The notes under the pieces are model-generated. The model did no database searches, was not told the origin of the DNA, and saw nothing but the letters and a program-made list of their open reading frames with translations. This document shows positions 48,701 to 56,838 of a stretch of 64,000 nt of DNA, in pieces. Each line of letters begins with the position of its first letter. Within the stretch, counting starts at the first letter, position 1. Origin of the DNA: Tissierella praeacuta DSM 18095 (lineage in GTDB: Bacteria > Bacillota > Clostridia > Tissierellales > Tissierellaceae); NCBI RefSeq assembly GCF_900128955.1, contig NZ_FQTY01000002.1, forward strand, positions 370,742 to 434,741, read 5' to 3'. The position numbers were made by a program, and so were the translations under genes.

Positions 48701-48980
48701 TTTAAAGTATGGATTGGGAAGAAGCCACTGCTTATGTCATGGAGATTTTGGTAATATTGAAATATTACTTTTTGCTAGTGAAATTATGAAAGATGAAAAA
48801 ATAAAAGAAAAATGTGATACTTATATGGAATATATTTTGAATGATTTAAAAAATGGAAAATGGAAATGTGGAATACCATATAAGGATTCACCTGGAATGA
48901 TGGTTGGATTATCAGGGATAGGGTATGGACTATTAAAATTATGTAATCCTAGTTTACCGTCAATTCTGTTATTGGAATAG
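45750..48980 (+). CDS. lanM: Class II lanthipeptide synthetase (LanM)
   Basis: This 1076-residue enzyme dehydrates Ser/Thr and forms the thioether rings. The N-terminal dehydratase has lipid-kinase-like motifs: KLVVYKPRN, GNDIHYENIIAHG and VLIDLET. The C-terminal LanC-like cyclase (about 690-1076) carries the zinc ligands in AWCHGASGI and the adjacent HCLCHGDFGN, plus GFSGETPL, GFAHGTSGIVWVL and GLSGIGYGLL repeats. Length is normal for LanM. AAGGAGAG precedes the ATG. It is followed 10 bases later by lanT. Confidence 0.95.
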   Translation: MKSLEDFKNGTYSFERNKFDGNIDVNGKKISEIRSKYWKDFLGNEFGNYEKYLSKEFNIKRNDFEQILSEQGFSIKKSEEIIMWEDFIELLQSCYCDDVQLHNFYVVNEKSERVKPLFYTFYIPFVKVAIFKLKRYIRDYDVTEDIINQFTVQLLDKLTNISYRTLILELNIAKEEGELKGESKEDRYQYFLEYCLIEKFWDYLEEYPVMFRLMVETVNNWILSTSEFIEHFYKDSLELNDVFGISNRIKKVDLSVSDSHNGGKSVIIVHTDNNKLVVYKPRNLELDENFQKTLKLFNEVMGSELYSIKILNKGSYGWTEYVMHEPCKDGFDMETYYKELGELLFILYILRGNDIHYENIIAHGKHPVLIDLETVFHNKTNEFEKMSAADRIYEVIENSVRRVGILPNIIWGKDGDVGVDVSAMTNEENKEIPIERASISSILTDEMRIDYRKSILKKKSNAPFVRDVQIDVSKYKQNLKYGFINSYEKFLTDSNKIKLKIDTEKYNNIYSRQIMRATQYYSSMIQLSFHPDFLRSGLDREMLFSRLWIQVEEENKLERISGLEFLSMLKNDIPMFLSKINSCDVQDGNGKIVEKFFKNSSVDLVIKKINNINKKDLKIQSLLITTALNYDPKYNFAENKETKHEKILKITKKRRSYNDIKKEFIEISRNIANYLIENSFIGDNGDVSWIDMNIVGEKTNDWNMVPIGLDLYSGVSGILIYFVYLYKETNNKKYLNVVRQCYESIRIYFDRKDKYDRDKDKILFGGFSGETPLIYALIILEKELGDLFNLVEIESMRNSVLLSCEENLNKSKDHDVIIGSAGVIVILLKYYEFTKKREILDIIKVYAEEIIKGFVTMDNGVIAWQGSFAKRPLGGFAHGTSGIVWVLAKLYELTKDDRYLDIIERGLKYEDILYRANVNNWSDQRETDDGIKYDDIDNNIPVAWCHGASGILLNRLCLKKMDIPLSSKRKQKIEVDIFNAIETCLKYGLGRSHCLCHGDFGNIEILLFASEIMKDEKIKEKCDTYMEYILNDLKNGKWKCGIPYKDSPGMMVGLSGIGYGLLKLCNPSLPSILLLE

Positions 48981-48990
48981 GAGGTATAAC

Positions 48991-51114
48991 TTGAAACAGG
49001 TTAAGTTTATACAACAATTATCTGAAACAGGATGTGGTGTAGCTGCTATTTGTATGATATTGGATTTTTATGGCTGTAAAACACACATTGCTGAATTGAA
49101 CAAAAAAATAAATATTTCAAGAGACGGTGTTTCACTTAGGGAGCTTATAAAGGTTTCAAAAATCTATGGGCTAACAGCAAGAGCAATGCAATTGCAAGAC
49201 AAAGAAAACATAAGGCAAATATACAATGAACTACCATGTATTTGTCTTAAGAACAATAATCATTATATAGTACTTTGCAAAATAAAAAATGATTTTGTGT
49301 CTTATCTAGACCCAGAGATTGGCAAAGTAACTGTGAGTATTGAAGAATTTAATAAATCTTTTACAGGAATAATGTTGTTGCTTACACCTAATAAGGAGTT
49401 CAAAAAAAGGAAGAAAAAGAATTATAGTTTTAGTTTATTAAAATTGGGTTTTCTTGATAAAAAAATGATTGTTTTAGCAATATTTTTGTCAGTTGTAATT
49501 CAAATGATGACTCTTTTTACTCCATGGATAACAAAATATGTAATAGATGATGTTGTAGGAAAAAGTGCAAATACAAACATATTTATTTTGTTTATATATT
49601 CTATAATATTTGCTTTTGCGTATGGGTTATTTTCTTTTATAAGGTATAAAATAATATCATTGTTAGAGAAAAAATATGTTTCTTCTTTAAAAAAAATAAT
49701 TGTAGAAAAAACTTTTAAACTACCATTAAAGTTTTTTGATATTAGATCAGCAGGAGAAATTATTTCAAGAATAAATAGTATTGATGCGCTTCAACAAATT
49801 ATAACAAATATTGTTACTTCTATCTTTATTGATTTTACAACAGTAGTGATAGTAGCTATAGTAATGCTTAGAAGTTCTGTGAAATTAGCTTATATAATTT
49901 TTGCAATGGGTTTTATTTTATGTGTTTTCCTACTATTTTTTCTTAAAACAGTAGATAAAAAAAATTTAAATTCTATTATGAGCAGAGAAAAAACTCAAAG
50001 TTACTTGATGGAAAGTTTTTCAAATATCACCATTATGAAGACATTAGGTGCAAATAAAATAGTTGTAGGTAAATGGGGTGAGTTTTATAACAAGCAAATT
50101 TCTTCAGAATATATTAGAGAGAAAACGTTGGGACTTTATCAAAGCTTCATGCTCTCATACAGATTATTACCAACTTTTGTAATATTATTTATAGGTAGTC
50201 TTTTGATAAATGATAAAGTCATGTCTATTGGAGAAATGATGGCTTTTATATCATTAACTAATCTTTTTCTAAATCCTTTAGCGACAATCATGCAAAATGT
50301 ATTTGATTTTCAGTATTCAACATCTATTATTGACAGACTTACGGAAATAGTGTTTGAAGATGAAGAACCAGTGAATGATGGAAAATATATAAAAAATTTC
50401 GAGCAATTAGAATTTAATAATGTAGATTTTTCATATGATGGAAGGTGTGGAGAAAAAGTTCTTAATAATATTACATTTAATTTGAAAAAAGGAGATAGAA
50501 TATCTTTTGTTGGTAGAACGGGGTGTGGGAAAACTACAATAGTAAAATTGATATTGATGTTATATCCATATTATAATGGGAATATACTTATAAACTCAGA
50601 AAATATAAATAAATATAATTTGAAATCATACAGAAAATTGTTTGGAATTGTGCTGCAAGATCAAATGTTTTTTAATGATACTATAAGGAATAATATTGAT
50701 ATTGCTCAATCGCATACAGATGATGAGGTTAAACAGGCTATAAAAATTGCTTGTTTTGAAGCTGACGTAGAAAAAATGCCTTTTAAAATGGATACACAAA
50801 TTGGTGATAATGGACATAACTTGTCAGGAGGACAAAGGCAGAGATTAGCAATAGCTAGAATTTTAATTAATGAGCCTCAAATTGTTATTTTAGATGAAGG
50901 TACAAATCAATTAGATGCAATTACAGAGGATAGAATTATGAAGAATTTAAAAGAGAAAAATATATCATTAATAACAATAACACATAGGCTTTCAACAATA
51001 GTATCATCAGACAAAATATTTTTTTTAGACAACGGGAAGATTGTGGATAGTGGTGAGCATATAGAATTAAAAGAAAGGAATGAATCTTATAGTAGGCTTT
51101 TTGAAAAACAATGA
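48991..51114 (+). CDS. lanT: LanT: C39 peptidase-ABC exporter
   Basis: This 707-residue bifunctional transporter starts with a C39 peptidase: catalytic Cys15 in SETGCGVAA, His in KNNNHYIVL, Asp in SYLDPEIG. The transmembrane part spans about 150-430. The ATPase has Walker A FVGRTGCGKTTI, the signature LSGGQRQRLAIARI and Walker B IVILDEGTNQLD. It would remove the double-glycine leader of LanA while exporting it. The TTG start at 48991 follows GGAGG. The ABC signature is complete. Confidence 0.94.
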   Translation: MKQVKFIQQLSETGCGVAAICMILDFYGCKTHIAELNKKINISRDGVSLRELIKVSKIYGLTARAMQLQDKENIRQIYNELPCICLKNNNHYIVLCKIKNDFVSYLDPEIGKVTVSIEEFNKSFTGIMLLLTPNKEFKKRKKKNYSFSLLKLGFLDKKMIVLAIFLSVVIQMMTLFTPWITKYVIDDVVGKSANTNIFILFIYSIIFAFAYGLFSFIRYKIISLLEKKYVSSLKKIIVEKTFKLPLKFFDIRSAGEIISRINSIDALQQIITNIVTSIFIDFTTVVIVAIVMLRSSVKLAYIIFAMGFILCVFLLFFLKTVDKKNLNSIMSREKTQSYLMESFSNITIMKTLGANKIVVGKWGEFYNKQISSEYIREKTLGLYQSFMLSYRLLPTFVILFIGSLLINDKVMSIGEMMAFISLTNLFLNPLATIMQNVFDFQYSTSIIDRLTEIVFEDEEPVNDGKYIKNFEQLEFNNVDFSYDGRCGEKVLNNITFNLKKGDRISFVGRTGCGKTTIVKLILMLYPYYNGNILINSENINKYNLKSYRKLFGIVLQDQMFFNDTIRNNIDIAQSHTDDEVKQAIKIACFEADVEKMPFKMDTQIGDNGHNLSGGQRQRLAIARILINEPQIVILDEGTNQLDAITEDRIMKNLKEKNISLITITHRLSTIVSSDKIFFLDNGKIVDSGEHIELKERNESYSRLFEKQ

Positions 51115-51369
51115 TACCAAATGTAATTAAGAAATGAGATTTAAATAAATTTTTATATGATAAAATTATTAGAAATTTAAGTCTAATAATTTATTTTTAG
51201 GAGGGATAGAATTATTTAAATTGGATTGTTAGAATTAATGAATATGGAGCATATTATGAAAAGAGTATTTTTATTATTAAAAGAGTATTTATTAACGAAG
51301 ATATTACCTTTTTATAGTTAAAATAAATCAGCTTATTTTAGATAAAAGATACTTTTCGTATAATTTAAG

Positions 51370-51408
51370 AGGACTTTGCATGTCAAAATGCAGAAGTCCT
51401 CCTTTTTT
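51370..51408 (+). terminator. Intrinsic terminator
   Basis: AGGACTT...AAGTCCT with an inner TGCAT/ATGCA helix, followed by CC and six T. It ends the lanthipeptide operon. The rest of 51115-51457 has no convincing gene. Confidence 0.75.
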
Positions 51409-51457
51409 ATTTTCAAAACTTTTCGTTGTCAAAAAATAAAAAAGGAGGATTTTGCAA

Positions 51458-51859
51458 ATGACAGATGATAGGAAGTATATTTATGTAAAAGGTAAAAAGA
51501 TATATGTGTCAGATGAAATATATAAAGCATATAAGAAACAGCTCAATCATGAAGCTCATGTAAGTAGACTTGACAGAAAGCATAAGGTCTACGGTTTTGA
51601 AGATTACAATGTCAATATAGAGTCCATTGCAGATACAGATATAGATATTGAAAAAATCATTGAAACCAAGATGAGAATAGAGGAGCTGTATAAAGCACTT
51701 GAGAAGCTCAATGAGGAAGAAAGAAAAGTAATAGATTCTTTGTATTTCAAAGAGATGAGCATTCGTGATTTAGCAGAAGAACAAAAGGTGTCTTCAAAGA
51801 AGATATTTAACTTTAGAAACAAAATTTTAAAAAAGTTAAAAGTGCTGCTTAATCAGTAA
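51458..51859 (+). CDS. Sigma-70 region 4-like regulator
   Basis: This 133-residue protein ends in a sigma region 4-type helix-turn-helix (LNEEERKVIDSLYFKEMSIRDLAEEQKVSSKKIFNFRNKILKKL). The N-terminal part matches the Orf7-type regulators of conjugative transposons (VSDEIYKAYKKQLNHEAHVSRLDRKH). The ATG at 51458 lies 9 bases after GGAGG. It may switch on the recombinase/excision region downstream. Confidence 0.8.
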   Translation: MTDDRKYIYVKGKKIYVSDEIYKAYKKQLNHEAHVSRLDRKHKVYGFEDYNVNIESIADTDIDIEKIIETKMRIEELYKALEKLNEEERKVIDSLYFKEMSIRDLAEEQKVSSKKIFNFRNKILKKLKVLLNQ

Positions 51860-51865
51860 ATAACT

Positions 51866-51901
51866 GATAGGGAGCAGATGGGAGACGATTTGCTCCCTAT
51901 C
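51866..51901. other. Stable hairpin without T run
   Basis: GATAGGGAGCA/TGCTCCCTATC is an 11-bp perfect stem after the sigma-like gene. A few A follow rather than T on the plus strand; function unclear, perhaps a terminator or mRNA 3' stabiliser. Confidence 0.5.
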
Positions 51902-52065
51902 TAAAAGAATCTAAAAATTGGAAATAAAAGTCTATAAAAATAGAAATTATAGTAGTAAAAAGATATTTGTCTTATAAAAGTTGAATATATTTTGTAAGTA
52001 TCAAAGTGCCATTTCTAGTAATTAAATAGAAAAATAATTAATTGTAAAATAAACAACTATATTAC

Positions 52066-52094
52066 TTGCAAAATTAAATTAGTTAGGATACACT
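52066..52094 (+). promoter_or_regulatory. Possible promoter for the DUF6973-like gene
   Basis: TTGCAA, 17-base spacer, TACACT (4 of 6 matches in each box). The 427-base gap 51860-52286 otherwise holds only the hairpin and a 6-codon ORF at 52172 with a GAGGTG site, perhaps a leader. Confidence 0.35.
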
Positions 52095-52286
52095 GACTAT
52101 AGTAAAGAGTTATGGTGATTTCGAGAATAGAACTATTCGTTGATATAATTTTAGAAAGTGAGGTGATTGAGATGTTTATAAGTGGTCTTTAAAATTAGAG
52201 AGATGGGGATGGACATAGAAGGATGCTCCAAAATTACAATTTAATAAAAAAGATAGGTTGTATTTAAAGGAAGGATGGGAAATTAG

Positions 52287-53003
52287 ATGTTAAAGAAAAA
52301 ATCTGGATGGTTAAGTATAGTAGCATTAATGAGCATATTAATGGTAGTATCTCCCATGAATGTATTTGCTGCAGAAAGTGAAAATACAACAAGAGTTAAT
52401 CAAGATGTTACAGTTGAAATTAGAGATACTAATGATTTAGCAACATTATCGGATGAGTTAGATAGATTTGTTCAGTTAAATCCGGATAGTACGGAAGAAG
52501 AACAGGACGCACATCTTATAGAGTTTATAAAAAATGGTGGTTTAAGCAATAATAGAATAGACTCAAGAGGTGTGGGTGATTATCTTCCTGGATATGGTAG
52601 TCTTAATCCTGCTGAAAGAAAATTAGCACTTGCACATCCTGTACAAGCTGTAAAGGTATATAATGCAGGAAAAACTGCTACCAATAAAACAATAGAAGTA
52701 TATGGTCAGAATGGGTGGCAGGATAATTCAGATGCTTTTAGACATTGTCTGTGGAATGCTTTAATGAAACAATCCATAGGTGTGTCTGCAGCTGAAAAAT
52801 GGGCTACTGCTCATGAGTATAACTCAAGTGGTGTAGATAAAGCTATGGATTTACACAACAATAGTATTGGTAGAGGAATTAATGTTTCAGGACAGTCAAC
52901 AGCAAACATTGTAGATTCAGTAAAAGCAAAGGTAAGAGATGGATCTTGTAGAAGGATTATAAACGGTTCGTTGGTGGCTACTGATGGTTCCGGAATGAAA
53001 TAG
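52287..53003 (+). CDS. Secreted DUF6973-like protein
   Basis: This 238-residue protein has a clear signal peptide (LKKKSGWLSIVALMSILMVVSPMNVFA, cleavage near residue 28). The C-terminal part has DAFRHCLWNALM, ATAHEYNSSGVDKAMDLHNNSIGR, the conserved His-rich signature of DUF6973, a domain also seen in polymorphic toxins. The His/Asp/Glu pattern suggests a metal-dependent hydrolase, but this is inference. AAGGAAGG precedes the ATG. A terminator separates it from the next gene, which shares the cargo block. Confidence 0.75.
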   Translation: MLKKKSGWLSIVALMSILMVVSPMNVFAAESENTTRVNQDVTVEIRDTNDLATLSDELDRFVQLNPDSTEEEQDAHLIEFIKNGGLSNNRIDSRGVGDYLPGYGSLNPAERKLALAHPVQAVKVYNAGKTATNKTIEVYGQNGWQDNSDAFRHCLWNALMKQSIGVSAAEKWATAHEYNSSGVDKAMDLHNNSIGRGINVSGQSTANIVDSVKAKVRDGSCRRIINGSLVATDGSGMK

Positions 53004-53015
53004 ATAAATATATTA

Positions 53016-53050
53016 GATAGCGACTTTAAGTTTTTTAAAGTCGCTATCTT
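53016..53050 (+). terminator. Intrinsic terminator
   Basis: GATAGCGACTTTAA pairs with TTAAAGTCGCTATC, followed by TTT. It lies between the DUF6973-like gene and the EEP gene. Confidence 0.8.
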
Positions 53051-53068
53051 TAAAATTATGGAGGGAAA

Positions 53069-54103
53069 ATGAAAATAATATCAAAAAAACATATTATTTT
53101 TGGAACGCTATTCTTAATATATATGATAATAGTTTTTTCTTACAGTTTTTTTCAAAAAAGCAATTTAAATAAGGTATTATCAACAAAGATTTTTTTATTG
53201 CATTTATATTCATTTTCGATTATATTTGGTTTTATTATCTCTATCATTTCAGTAGTAATTTTAATAGTTATGTTGTATATGAATAGATATTCTTATCAAA
53301 ATATATTATTTATGGGTTGGATTGGGATATTGATTTTATCTGTAATACTTATAATATTCGGATCAGACACAAAAACAAAGGGTAGTACTTTAAATACAAC
53401 ACATACTGTTAAAATTGTTGAATGGAATACCGCTAATAACATTGACGGAAAAAACATTTACACGATATTTGGAGAATTTGATGCTGATATAGCTGTTTTA
53501 CCTGAATTGGAAGGATATGAAAAAGGCGATATATCTCAACAAAGATTGAAAGATTTATTTAGTGCAGCCAATTTGGATTTTGGTAAATATGAGTCATTTG
53601 TCTCGCTTTCCACCGAAGGTAGCATTGCACCAGTGACTATAATTATCAAAAAAGGAAGGTGTCAATTTAGTAATAACAAAAAAGTACCTATGACTAGATT
53701 TGGGACAATATACTTAAAATCAGATTCAGAACAAATACCTAGTATTGTAGGACTACACACAGCTCCTCCATTGCCAGGTTTGATAGATATTTGGAAAAAG
53801 GATTTAGAACTAATTTCTTATGACATAGTTAAAGAACAGCCCGATGCTATAATTATAGGAGATTTTAATGCTACTATGAGGCATGGAGCCTTAAATGATA
53901 TAATAACACATGAAGATGTATTAAATAGTTTATCTATATATAATAGAGGAACATGGAATGTGAAATTGCCATATTTTTTTAGAACATCAATAGACCATAT
54001 TTTAATACCTAAAAATCAATATTTGGTAAAGAACATAGAGGTAAAAAACTTGTACAATTCAGATCATATGGCAATATTTGCCGAAATACAAAGAATAGAA
54101 TAA
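53069..54103 (+). CDS. Membrane-anchored endonuclease/exonuclease/phosphatase-family protein
   Basis: This 344-residue protein has three N-terminal membrane segments (IIFGTLFLIYMIIVFSYSFF, SFSIIFGFIISIISVVILIVMLY, ILFMGWIGILILSVILIIFG) and a C-terminal EEP (DNase I/sphingomyelinase-like) domain. Motifs: VEWNTANN, ELEGYE, GLHTAPPLP, AIIIGDFNATMRHG, RTSIDHILIP, and SDHMAIFAEIQ. Catalytic Asp, Asn and His are visible. The topology puts the active domain outside the cell. Substrate (DNA, lipid or phosphate ester) cannot be told. GGAGGG precedes the ATG. Confidence 0.82.
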   Translation: MKIISKKHIIFGTLFLIYMIIVFSYSFFQKSNLNKVLSTKIFLLHLYSFSIIFGFIISIISVVILIVMLYMNRYSYQNILFMGWIGILILSVILIIFGSDTKTKGSTLNTTHTVKIVEWNTANNIDGKNIYTIFGEFDADIAVLPELEGYEKGDISQQRLKDLFSAANLDFGKYESFVSLSTEGSIAPVTIIIKKGRCQFSNNKKVPMTRFGTIYLKSDSEQIPSIVGLHTAPPLPGLIDIWKKDLELISYDIVKEQPDAIIIGDFNATMRHGALNDIITHEDVLNSLSIYNRGTWNVKLPYFFRTSIDHILIPKNQYLVKNIEVKNLYNSDHMAIFAEIQRIE

Positions 54104-54154
54104 ATTTATAATATATGATTAAAAAATTAAAGGTTTATAGAACTAGTTTAACTT

Positions 54155-54190
54155 GGCGATTAAGAGAAAAAATCTTAATCGCCTTATATT
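54155..54190 (+). terminator. Intrinsic terminator
   Basis: GGCGATTAAG/CTTAATCGCC perfect 10-bp stem, then TTATATTTTT. It closes the EEP gene. Confidence 0.82.
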
Positions 54191-54393
54191 TTTAATAAGT
54201 TTCAATTTGAACAAAGCTAATTCTTATAAACAAGTGAGCAGAATGAGTTAACATAACATTGTTATTTCTTTAATATTTAGAATACTTTGTATATTAAGGT
54301 ATGAAGGAGCTATTTTTTTTTTTGAAAAATTTTCTAAAAAATGGAAACAAAAGTCCTTGAAAGTAAGGTTTATATATAGAGGGAGTTTTAACC

Positions 54394-54525
54394 TTGGAAA
54401 AATTAAATATATTTGCAGATATAAGAAAACAGTTCTTTGACAACTTCATAGACCAAGACAGGACGTTAACCATTTATAGAGCAGCTATCAACAAACGCCA
54501 GGAGCTTTCTGCTGAGGAATCTTAG
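54394..54525 (+). CDS. Small ORF, 43 residues, upstream of the recombinases
   Basis: A TTG at 54394 opens a 43-codon frame (EKLNIFADIRKQFFDNFIDQDRTLTIYRA...), which looks protein-like and helical, with a weak GAGGGAG upstream. It may be a real small ICE gene. No family named. The zone 54104-54785 holds otherwise only the terminator and the next small frame. Confidence 0.4.
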   Translation: MEKLNIFADIRKQFFDNFIDQDRTLTIYRAAINKRQELSAEES

Positions 54526-54622
54526 ATTTAAATTTTTTAGGTATTTTCTCGGTTTAAACGAATACTTGCAAAAGCAAAGGATAGAAGAAAGTGAGCGATA
54601 AATTTGAAGATAGGAAATAGGT

Positions 54623-54799
54623 GTGGCAGCCTATTGCGATGATATAAATGGGGATAATGATACTTCTACAGTTGTTGCCGGCTCATCTGGAAAAGAGGCG
54701 GAGGTGAAATTCCTATGTTGTGTGCTAATAGCCAACACACCTGTCAATGTCAAAAAACTTAAATTTATGAGAGGAGAATTTTCTTATGAAAGAAAATAA
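54623..54799 (+). CDS. Small ORF, 58 residues, possible beta-rich protein
   Basis: A GTG at 54623 opens a 58-codon frame (VAAYCDDINGDNDTSTVVAGSSGKEAEVKF...) that overlaps the next ORF by 14 bases. The composition looks coding, but no strong ribosome site is seen, so it could be a remnant of a longer gene. Confidence 0.35.
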   Translation: MAAYCDDINGDNDTSTVVAGSSGKEAEVKFLCCVLIANTPVNVKKLKFMRGEFSYERK

Positions 54800-54974
54800 G
54801 GGAAATTCCACGAAAGATAGGGAAGTCGTGGGATTTACAGTTAAGGAGGCAAAAGAGGGGCAAAAGATAGATCAAATAGAAGGTATTAAAATTAAAGTAA
54901 GATTTTCAGATACAGGACTTCATTTAGAGCATTTAGTGACGGCGTACATTAAAGAAAAACTGCTTATGGTATAG
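54786..54974 (+). CDS. Small hypothetical protein before the recombinases
   Basis: This 62-residue protein follows AGAGGAGAA by 8 bases. It reads MKENKGNSTKDREVVGFTVKEAKEGQKIDQIEGIKIKVRF. Its position directly before the recombinase operon suggests a possible directionality or control factor, but no family is recognised. Confidence 0.55.
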   Translation: MKENKGNSTKDREVVGFTVKEAKEGQKIDQIEGIKIKVRFSDTGLHLEHLVTAYIKEKLLMV

Positions 54975-55146
54975 GATGATGGTAAAGTACAATGAATAAG
55001 TTGTATAATTCCATCATTATAATCTGAAAATAAAAAAATATAGCATAGGTATTGCAATGAAATATGAGGAGCGTTATAATAAATGCGTGGAAGCCTAACC
55101 TTTATATTTGGTTTATTGTATAAATCAAATTGAAGGGGGCTTTTTT

Positions 55147-56790
55147 GTGTTTAAAAATAAAGCAGTAATGTATCTAAGACTATCCAAGGAAGATGGAGAA
55201 GCGATAGAAAGCAACTCCATTAGCAATCAGAGAGAAATCATTAGAGCATATCTTAAAAATAAGGATATTCAAGTTGTTGGAGAGTATGTTGATGACGGCT
55301 ACTCCGGAGCTAATTTTCAGCGTCCTCAGTTCAGTCGGATGATAGATGATGCCTATGAGAAGAAATTTGACACCATTATTGTAAAAGACCTGTCCAGATT
55401 CGGACGGGATTATATCGGAGCAGGAAGATATATTCAGCGGATTTTTCCAGAGATAGGGATAAGATTTATATCCGTTAATGACAATTATGACAGCAAACAT
55501 GCAGATATGAGCGACACGCACCTTATTCTTCCGATTAAGAACTTTATTAATGACAGTTACTCAAGAGATATTTCAAATAAAGTGAAAAGCTCACAAAGAG
55601 TAAAGCGACTGAATGGGGAATATATCGGTGCCTTTGCACCCTACGGCTATAAGAAAAGTGAGGAAAATAAGAACAAACTTGTGGTTGATGAAAATGTAAG
55701 AAATATCATTAAAGCTATTTTTGATATGAAATTACAAGGCTATTCGTCAAAAGCAATCGGAGATGAACTCAACAGCTTAGGCATAGATTCTCCGAAAATC
55801 TATAAAGAAAAGCAGGGTTTAAACTATAAGGGTGGCTTTGAAGCGGTGAAAGGCGGAAACTGGTCTGCAAAAGCTATCAATCGTATTATAGAAAATAAAA
55901 TTTATATCGGCGTGATGCAGCAGGGTAAAAGTGCAACCATCAGCTACAAAAATAAAAAGCAATTAGAAATTCACCCGTCTGATTGGATAAGTGTAGAAGA
56001 TACCCATGAGCCTATTATCAGTGAAGAAGTGTTTCAAATCGCAAATGTACTTTTAAAAAGAGATTTCAACACCAAAGTCAAGCAACAAGTGGAATTATTT
56101 GCAGGTATGCTGTTTTGTAAGGATTGCAACAGCCCTATGGTTCGTAGGACTGTAAAAACCAATAAAAAAACTGATATTTTCTATATATGCTCCAAATACA
56201 ATAAAGAGAAGACCTGCACAAGACACAGCATTAAACTGAAAGCTTTAGAAGAAGCGATAACTAAGTTGTTAAAGCAATATGTTTCCTTTAACGAAAAGCT
56301 TTATAGTATTGTAAAAAATATTGATTTTAATGTGGATATTAAGGATAGTCAAATTGCTATCTTACAACGTGAAAAGGAAATGACAGAAAATCTTATTTCA
56401 TCCTTATATACGGATTTGGAAGAGGATGTTATTACAAAAGAGGAATATCAACTTTTTCGGAAAAACTACCTTGAGCAACTTTCAAAGCTTGAAGAAAATA
56501 TCAAGAATAGGTTGGAAAAGCAAAGAAACATCAAAGAAAGCATTCAAAAGAATAAGAATTGGATTATTGATATTAAAAAGTATAAAGAGCTGAATACGCT
56601 TGACAGATTATCAGTGGTAATGCTGATTGACAGAATCCTGATTGGAGAGAACAAAGAAATTGAAGTTGTTTTTAACCATGCTCAGAAATTAGAAATGATT
56701 GAAGAAATCACAAAAGAAAAAAGCAATAAGGATAGGGCATCTCTTTCTGAAATGGGAAACGTAAATAGGAAAGTGAGGTATGCCAGATGA
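55147..56790 (+). CDS. Large serine recombinase 1
   Basis: This 547-residue recombinase has the resolvase domain with catalytic Ser in YLRLSKEDGE, then YVDDGYSGANFQRPQF and VKDLSRFGRDYI. The recombinase domain includes YGYKKSEENKNKLVVDE and the zinc ribbon CKDCNSP...CSKYNKEKTC, with a coiled coil at the end. The GTG start at 55147 follows GAAGGGGG. It is the first of three tandem, divergent recombinases at the ICE right end that together presumably recombine attL and attR with a GG core. Confidence 0.92.
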   Translation: MFKNKAVMYLRLSKEDGEAIESNSISNQREIIRAYLKNKDIQVVGEYVDDGYSGANFQRPQFSRMIDDAYEKKFDTIIVKDLSRFGRDYIGAGRYIQRIFPEIGIRFISVNDNYDSKHADMSDTHLILPIKNFINDSYSRDISNKVKSSQRVKRLNGEYIGAFAPYGYKKSEENKNKLVVDENVRNIIKAIFDMKLQGYSSKAIGDELNSLGIDSPKIYKEKQGLNYKGGFEAVKGGNWSAKAINRIIENKIYIGVMQQGKSATISYKNKKQLEIHPSDWISVEDTHEPIISEEVFQIANVLLKRDFNTKVKQQVELFAGMLFCKDCNSPMVRRTVKTNKKTDIFYICSKYNKEKTCTRHSIKLKALEEAITKLLKQYVSFNEKLYSIVKNIDFNVDIKDSQIAILQREKEMTENLISSLYTDLEEDVITKEEYQLFRKNYLEQLSKLEENIKNRLEKQRNIKESIQKNKNWIIDIKKYKELNTLDRLSVVMLIDRILIGENKEIEVVFNHAQKLEMIEEITKEKSNKDRASLSEMGNVNRKVRYAR

Positions 56791-56838
56791 AGAAAAATAC
56801 AATATTTCTGAAGAATAATAAAAATGCGAGGTGGTACT

